From Geodermatophilaceae bacterium (GTDB lineage: Bacteria > Actinomycetota > Actinomycetes > Mycobacteriales > Geodermatophilaceae): a DNA stretch of 9,348 nucleotides. The translations under genes and the position numbers were made by a program. Numbering within the stretch: the stretch's first letter is position 1; the number at the start of each line of letters is the position of its first letter. The stretch covers positions 1 to 9,348 of the forward strand of contig JACCTM010000038.1 of the NCBI GenBank assembly GCA_013812385.1. Reading direction: 5' to 3'. This document shows positions 6,831 through 9,348 of this stretch, in pieces. The notes under the pieces are model-generated. The model saw only the letters and a list, made by a program, of their open reading frames with translations, had not been told where the DNA came from and did not search any database.

Positions 6831-7138
6831 CGTGGCTCGCGCAACGTGTCGAGATCGTCGATCGCCGAGGTGGCCCGCTGTCGGAACAGCTGCAGGATGA
6901 TCGCCAGGCCCAGACCCACTTCGGCCGCGGCGATCGCGATCACCATGAGGGTGAGTACCTGACCCGACCGCAGCACGTCGGCCAGCCACACATCGAAGGC
7001 GACGAGGTTGAGGCTCACCGCGGCTAGCATCAGTTCGACCGACATGAGCACCAGGACGACATTGCGTCGGGCGAGCAATCCGTACACCCCGATCGAGAAA
7101 AGACCGGCCGAAACGATCAGCGGGTAGAGCAGGTGCAT
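6827..7138 (-). CDS. nuoK: NADH-quinone oxidoreductase subunit K (NuoK)
   Basis: NuoK is a small MrpC-like membrane subunit that forms part of the proton path beside NuoJ and NuoN. It has 103 residues with three membrane helices at about 4-22, 28-48 and 60-84, the usual family size. The two conserved buried glutamates are present: Glu35 in LMSVELMLAAVSLNLVAF and Glu73 in AAAEVGLGLAI. The ATG (7138-7136) overlaps the nuoJ stop by one base (TGATG). AGGGG eight bases upstream is one of the few decent ribosome sites in the operon. The stop overlaps the nuoL ATG. A charged tail of about 18 residues follows the last helix. Confidence 0.96.
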   Translation of the reverse strand: MHLLYPLIVSAGLFSIGVYGLLARRNVVLVLMSVELMLAAVSLNLVAFDVWLADVLRSGQVLTLMVIAIAAAEVGLGLAIILQLFRQRATSAIDDLDTLREPR

Positions 7139-7734
7139 CAGCGACGCCCCTGCGCGCCCACGTCGCGGCGAGTGACGGCGATGGCCCCGATCAGGGCGGC
7201 GAGCAGTAACACCGACAGCACCTCGAAGGCCAGCACCCAGGAGCCGAACAGCGCGGACCCGATGGTCTCCGGACTGCCCTGGCCGGCGATGTGCAGGTCG
7301 AGGTAGGCGAACCGGAAGGCGTCGATCAACGCGGCGACGAGCAGTCCGAACGCGGCGACTGCAACCACGATGGCGACCGGTCGGTTGGTGGTGTTCAGGT
7401 CCGGCTGCCGGCCGATCGGTGCTCTAGTGACCATGAGCCCGAACAGCAACAGAACGACGACGGCGCCGACGTAGATCAGGATCTGCACGATTGCCACCAG
7501 TTCGGCGGTCAGGACCAGGTACAGGCCGGCCAGGCCGCCGAGTGTGACCACCAGCCAGAGCGCAGCGCGTACGACGTTGCGGCTGGTCACGCACAACAGG
7601 GCAGCGCCTAGGGTGATCACGCCGATCAGGACGAAGACGAGCTCGCTTCCGGTGACGTTCAGGTAGGAAGGTGCGTCAGCGAGTTCATCCGCAGGCCCCT
7701 CAGCGGCCGTGCGCATCGAGAGAGTCGTACGCAC
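7138..7734 (-). CDS. nuoJ: NADH-quinone oxidoreductase subunit J (NuoJ)
   Basis: NuoJ is a membrane subunit of complex I that lines the proton and conformational-coupling path. From the GTG at 7734 it has 198 residues with five hydrophobic helices, at about 31-50, 55-76, 79-102, 119-139 and 167-187. The core motif ILIYVGAVVVLLLFGLMVTRAPIG (about 86-109) contains the conserved Tyr-Val-Gly of the helix with the functional bulge. The start is uncertain. GTG at 7734 lies two bases after the nuoI stop and is chosen for coupling; ATG at 7716 would give 192 residues; neither has a clear ribosome site. The open frame extends far upstream, but that part overlaps nuoI and is not NuoJ-like. The N-terminal tail before helix 1 is about 25-30 residues, longer than in E. 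coli. Confidence 0.93.
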   Translation of the reverse strand: MRTTLSMRTAAEGPADELADAPSYLNVTGSELVFVLIGVITLGAALLCVTSRNVVRAALWLVVTLGGLAGLYLVLTAELVAIVQILIYVGAVVVLLLFGLMVTRAPIGRQPDLNTTNRPVAIVVAVAAFGLLVAALIDAFRFAYLDLHIAGQGSPETIGSALFGSWVLAFEVLSVLLLAALIGAIAVTRRDVGAQGRR

Positions 7735-7736
7735 GC

Positions 7737-8213
7737 TCAGCCAGCCGCACCGTTCGGGTCGTGCGCCGGAGGTGGTGGCACGGTCCGGGTCCACGCGGCG
7801 AGGCGATCCTTCTCGTGCACCATGTCTCGGATGTCGTACTCGGAGTACTCGAACTCCGGTGCCCAGAACAACGCGTCGAACGGGCAGACGTCGACGCAAA
7901 TACCGCAGTACATGCACAGCGAGAAGTCGATGGCGAAGCGGTCCAACACATTTCGCTGCCGCTCGCGGCCACCCTCGACCGCCGGCGCCTGAGTCTCCTT
8001 GTGCGAGTCGATGTAGATGCACCAGTCCGGGCACTCCCGAGCGCAGAGCATGCAGACGGTGCAGTTCTCCTCGAGCAGGCCGATCACACCGCGACTGCGG
8101 GGCGGGAGTGCCGGCTGGACATCGGGGTACTGCTGGGTACCCGTACGCCGACTCAGCGTTCGCAGGGTGATGAGCAGGCCGCGGGCCAACCCACCACCAG
8201 GTAGGTCAGTCAC
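7737..8213 (-). CDS. nuoI: NADH-quinone oxidoreductase subunit I (NuoI)
   Basis: NuoI is the peripheral-arm iron-sulfur protein that carries clusters N6a and N6b and passes electrons toward NuoB. From the GTG at 8213 it has 158 residues, shorter than the roughly 180 of E. coli. The start overlaps the nuoH stop as GTGA; the longer open frame upstream overlaps nuoH and is not NuoI-like. Two 4Fe-4S motifs of the form CxxCxxCxxxCP are complete: Cys51, 54, 57, 61 and Cys100, 103, 106, 110. An extra Cys65 lies in CPDWC. The N-terminal helix and the QYPDVQP and PPRSRG segments (about 28-42) are family features, as is the HEKDRL region near the end. A proline-rich tail closes the protein. Subunit I shows that a peripheral electron path is still made. 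Confidence 0.95.
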   Translation of the reverse strand: MTDLPGGGLARGLLITLRTLSRRTGTQQYPDVQPALPPRSRGVIGLLEENCTVCMLCARECPDWCIYIDSHKETQAPAVEGGRERQRNVLDRFAIDFSLCMYCGICVDVCPFDALFWAPEFEYSEYDIRDMVHEKDRLAAWTRTVPPPPAHDPNGAAG

Positions 8214-9172
8214 GAGTTCACGCTCACGACGACTCCGGTGAGCACGAGCTGGCCCAACGCGATCGGCACGAGGCCCTGCCATGCCAGCCGTTGCAACTGG
8301 TCCTCCCGGAGCCGCGGGTAGGCCACCCGAGCCCAGATGACCAGAAAGGAGAGCGCAAAGATCTTGAGGACTGTCCACAAGGGACCCAAGTCCTCGGACA
8401 GGAACGGCCCACGCCAGCCGCCGAGGAACAGCACCGTGGTCAGCGCGCAGACGACCACGATGCCGACGTACTCGGCGAGGAGCATAAAGGCGAAACGCAG
8501 TCCGCCGTACTCGGTGAGATAGCCGAAGACAAGTTCACTGTCAGCCAAGGGCATGTCGAAGGGTGGCCGGCGGATCTCGGCCATCCCGGCGACGAAGAAG
8601 ATGACCATGGCCGGTGCCTGCCATAGCAGCCACCAGGGGGTCCAGGCCTCGACGATCCCGACGAGCGACAGGGTCCCTGCGGCCATTGCTACCGAGGCCG
8701 CCGCCAGTACGAAGGGCAGTTCGTACGCGAGAAGCTGTGCTGCGCCCCGGAGTCCGCCGAGCAGCGAGTACTTGTTCGCACTCGCCCAAGCGGCCATCAG
8801 CATCCCGACGACCCCGACACCGGTGACCGCGAGCGCGAAGAACAACCCGGCATCGAGGGCCTCCGCGACCGTGCCTGGTCCGAGCGGGATGACGACGAGG
8901 ACGAGGAGGTAGGGGAGCAGCGCGACCGCAGGGGCCAGCCGGAACACATTGGCGTCGGCCGCTGTCGGGATGACGGCTTCCTTCTGGACGAACTTGACTC
9001 CATCGGCCACCAGCTGCGCCCAGCCGTGGAAGCCGCCGGCATACATCGGCCCGAGCCGGCCCTGCATGTGCGCCATCGCCTTGTGCTCCAGCTGTCCGAC
9101 CAGCAGAGGCAGCGTCAGGAATGCCGCGAGGACGCCGACGACCTTGATCCCGATCATCACCGCGTCATTCAT
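8210..9172 (-). CDS. nuoH: NADH-quinone oxidoreductase subunit H (NuoH)
   Basis: NuoH is the membrane subunit that forms the quinone chamber and the start of the proton E-channel together with NuoB and NuoD. It has 320 residues with about eight membrane helices, the normal size. Family landmarks are EHKAMAHMQGRLGP (29-42), YELP with Glu151, RRPPFDMP (201-208), TEYGGLRFAFMLLAEY (220-235), LFLGGWRGPF (248-257) and YPRLREDQLQRLAW (285-298). Two landmarks differ from canonical NuoH as I know it. RxGPNRVG is RLGPMYAG (39-46), and the acidic loop after PFDxP is L209-A210-D211-S212-E213 instead of E-A-E-S-E. From memory, Streptomyces second-cluster NuoH has the same changes. The ATG (9172) overlaps the nuoC stop as ATGA. 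The stop overlaps the nuoI GTG. Confidence 0.95.
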   Translation of the reverse strand: MNDAVMIGIKVVGVLAAFLTLPLLVGQLEHKAMAHMQGRLGPMYAGGFHGWAQLVADGVKFVQKEAVIPTAADANVFRLAPAVALLPYLLVLVVIPLGPGTVAEALDAGLFFALAVTGVGVVGMLMAAWASANKYSLLGGLRGAAQLLAYELPFVLAAASVAMAAGTLSLVGIVEAWTPWWLLWQAPAMVIFFVAGMAEIRRPPFDMPLADSELVFGYLTEYGGLRFAFMLLAEYVGIVVVCALTTVLFLGGWRGPFLSEDLGPLWTVLKIFALSFLVIWARVAYPRLREDQLQRLAWQGLVPIALGQLVLTGVVVSVNS

Positions 9173-9348
9173 GGAACGGCATCCGGGCCCCAGACCGCCG
9201 GATCGGGTACACCGGGCGGGCGGTTGGCCGCGCGTCGCGGGCCACTGCCGTGTCCCTCGCCGGGCTCCTTCGCCCCGGGCCAGACCTTGGCCACCCGTGA
9301 GGCGAGGATGAACTCCTTGCGCAACGGGTGCCCGTCGAAGCCGTCGGG
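9169..9348 (-). CDS. nuoC: NADH-quinone oxidoreductase subunit C (NuoC), 3' end only
   Basis: The last 59 codons and TGA stop of a gene that enters from the right window edge. The segment FDGHPLRKEF near the edge is the C-terminal signature of NuoC (30-kDa subunit, W/F-x-GHPLRKD), which in complex I lies beside NuoB and NuoD in the peripheral arm. After the motif comes a tail of about 45 residues rich in Gly, Pro, Arg and Ala, including VAKVWPGAKEPGE and PPGVPDP. Canonical NuoC usually ends soon after the signature, so this tail marks a distinct subtype; from memory it resembles NuoC of the second Streptomyces nuo cluster. The stop overlaps the nuoH start (ATGA). The N-terminal part lies outside the window, so a NuoD fusion or other domain cannot be judged. 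Confidence 0.85.
   Translation of the reverse strand, partial: PDGFDGHPLRKEFILASRVAKVWPGAKEPGEGHGSGPRRAANRPPGVPDPAVWGPDAVP

Noticed and set aside
6831..6989. Longer start for nuoL
   Set aside because: The extra 53 codons overlap nuoK in another frame and are Arg/Gly/His-rich, unlike any NuoL; ATG 6830 overlaps the nuoK stop as ATGA.
7735..8034. Longer start for nuoJ
   Set aside because: The extension lies over the Fe-S coding part of nuoI in another frame and is not hydrophobic or NuoJ-like.
8214..8378. Longer start for nuoI
   Set aside because: The extension overlaps the 3' end of nuoH in another frame; GTG 8213 overlaps the nuoH stop and yields a normal NuoI N-terminus.

Overview
The window is high-GC DNA (about two thirds G+C by eye) with frequent GTG starts, GC-rich third codon positions and a tRNA gene that does not encode its CCA end. 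This points to an actinomycete-type bacterium (Actinomycetota). From memory, the proteins resemble Streptomyces and mycobacterial homologues, for example a HtpX close to the M. tuberculosis one and NuoH/NuoC close to the second, partial nuo cluster of Streptomyces. I cannot name the species.

Left part (1-877): a class II tRNA-Tyr(GTA) lies on the minus strand (226 to 145). It diverges from a plus-strand yajQ gene (343-834), which encodes a small nucleotide/c-di-GMP-binding-family protein. About 115 bp separate them and hold palindromes and, at most, a weak promoter. The 144 bp beyond the tRNA 3' end contain small hairpins and no gene I can support.

Main part (878-9348): one long minus-strand operon reads from right to left: nuoC (3' end only), nuoH, nuoI, nuoJ, nuoK, nuoL, nuoM, nuoN, htpX. 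The nuo genes are packed with 1- or 4-base overlaps or a 2-base gap, which suggests translational coupling. htpX, a membrane zinc protease, follows nuoN after 51 bp and converges on yajQ. The proton-pumping membrane arm (NuoH, J, K, L, M, N) and the Fe-S protein NuoI look intact, with the key Glu, Lys and Cys residues in place.

The most notable point is that nuoC runs straight into nuoH. The canonical D-E-F-G stretch is missing at that position, so the NADH-oxidising module (NuoEFG) is not where it would normally be. NuoH also has divergent quinone-site/E-channel motifs. Together these fit a complex-I-like enzyme of the 'partial, 11-subunit' kind, which would need a different electron donor or a shared NADH module. 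A secondary point is the tRNA-Tyr next to yajQ. As I remember it, this is the locus used by the SLP1 integrative element in Streptomyces, and here the tRNA has an odd mismatched first acceptor pair.
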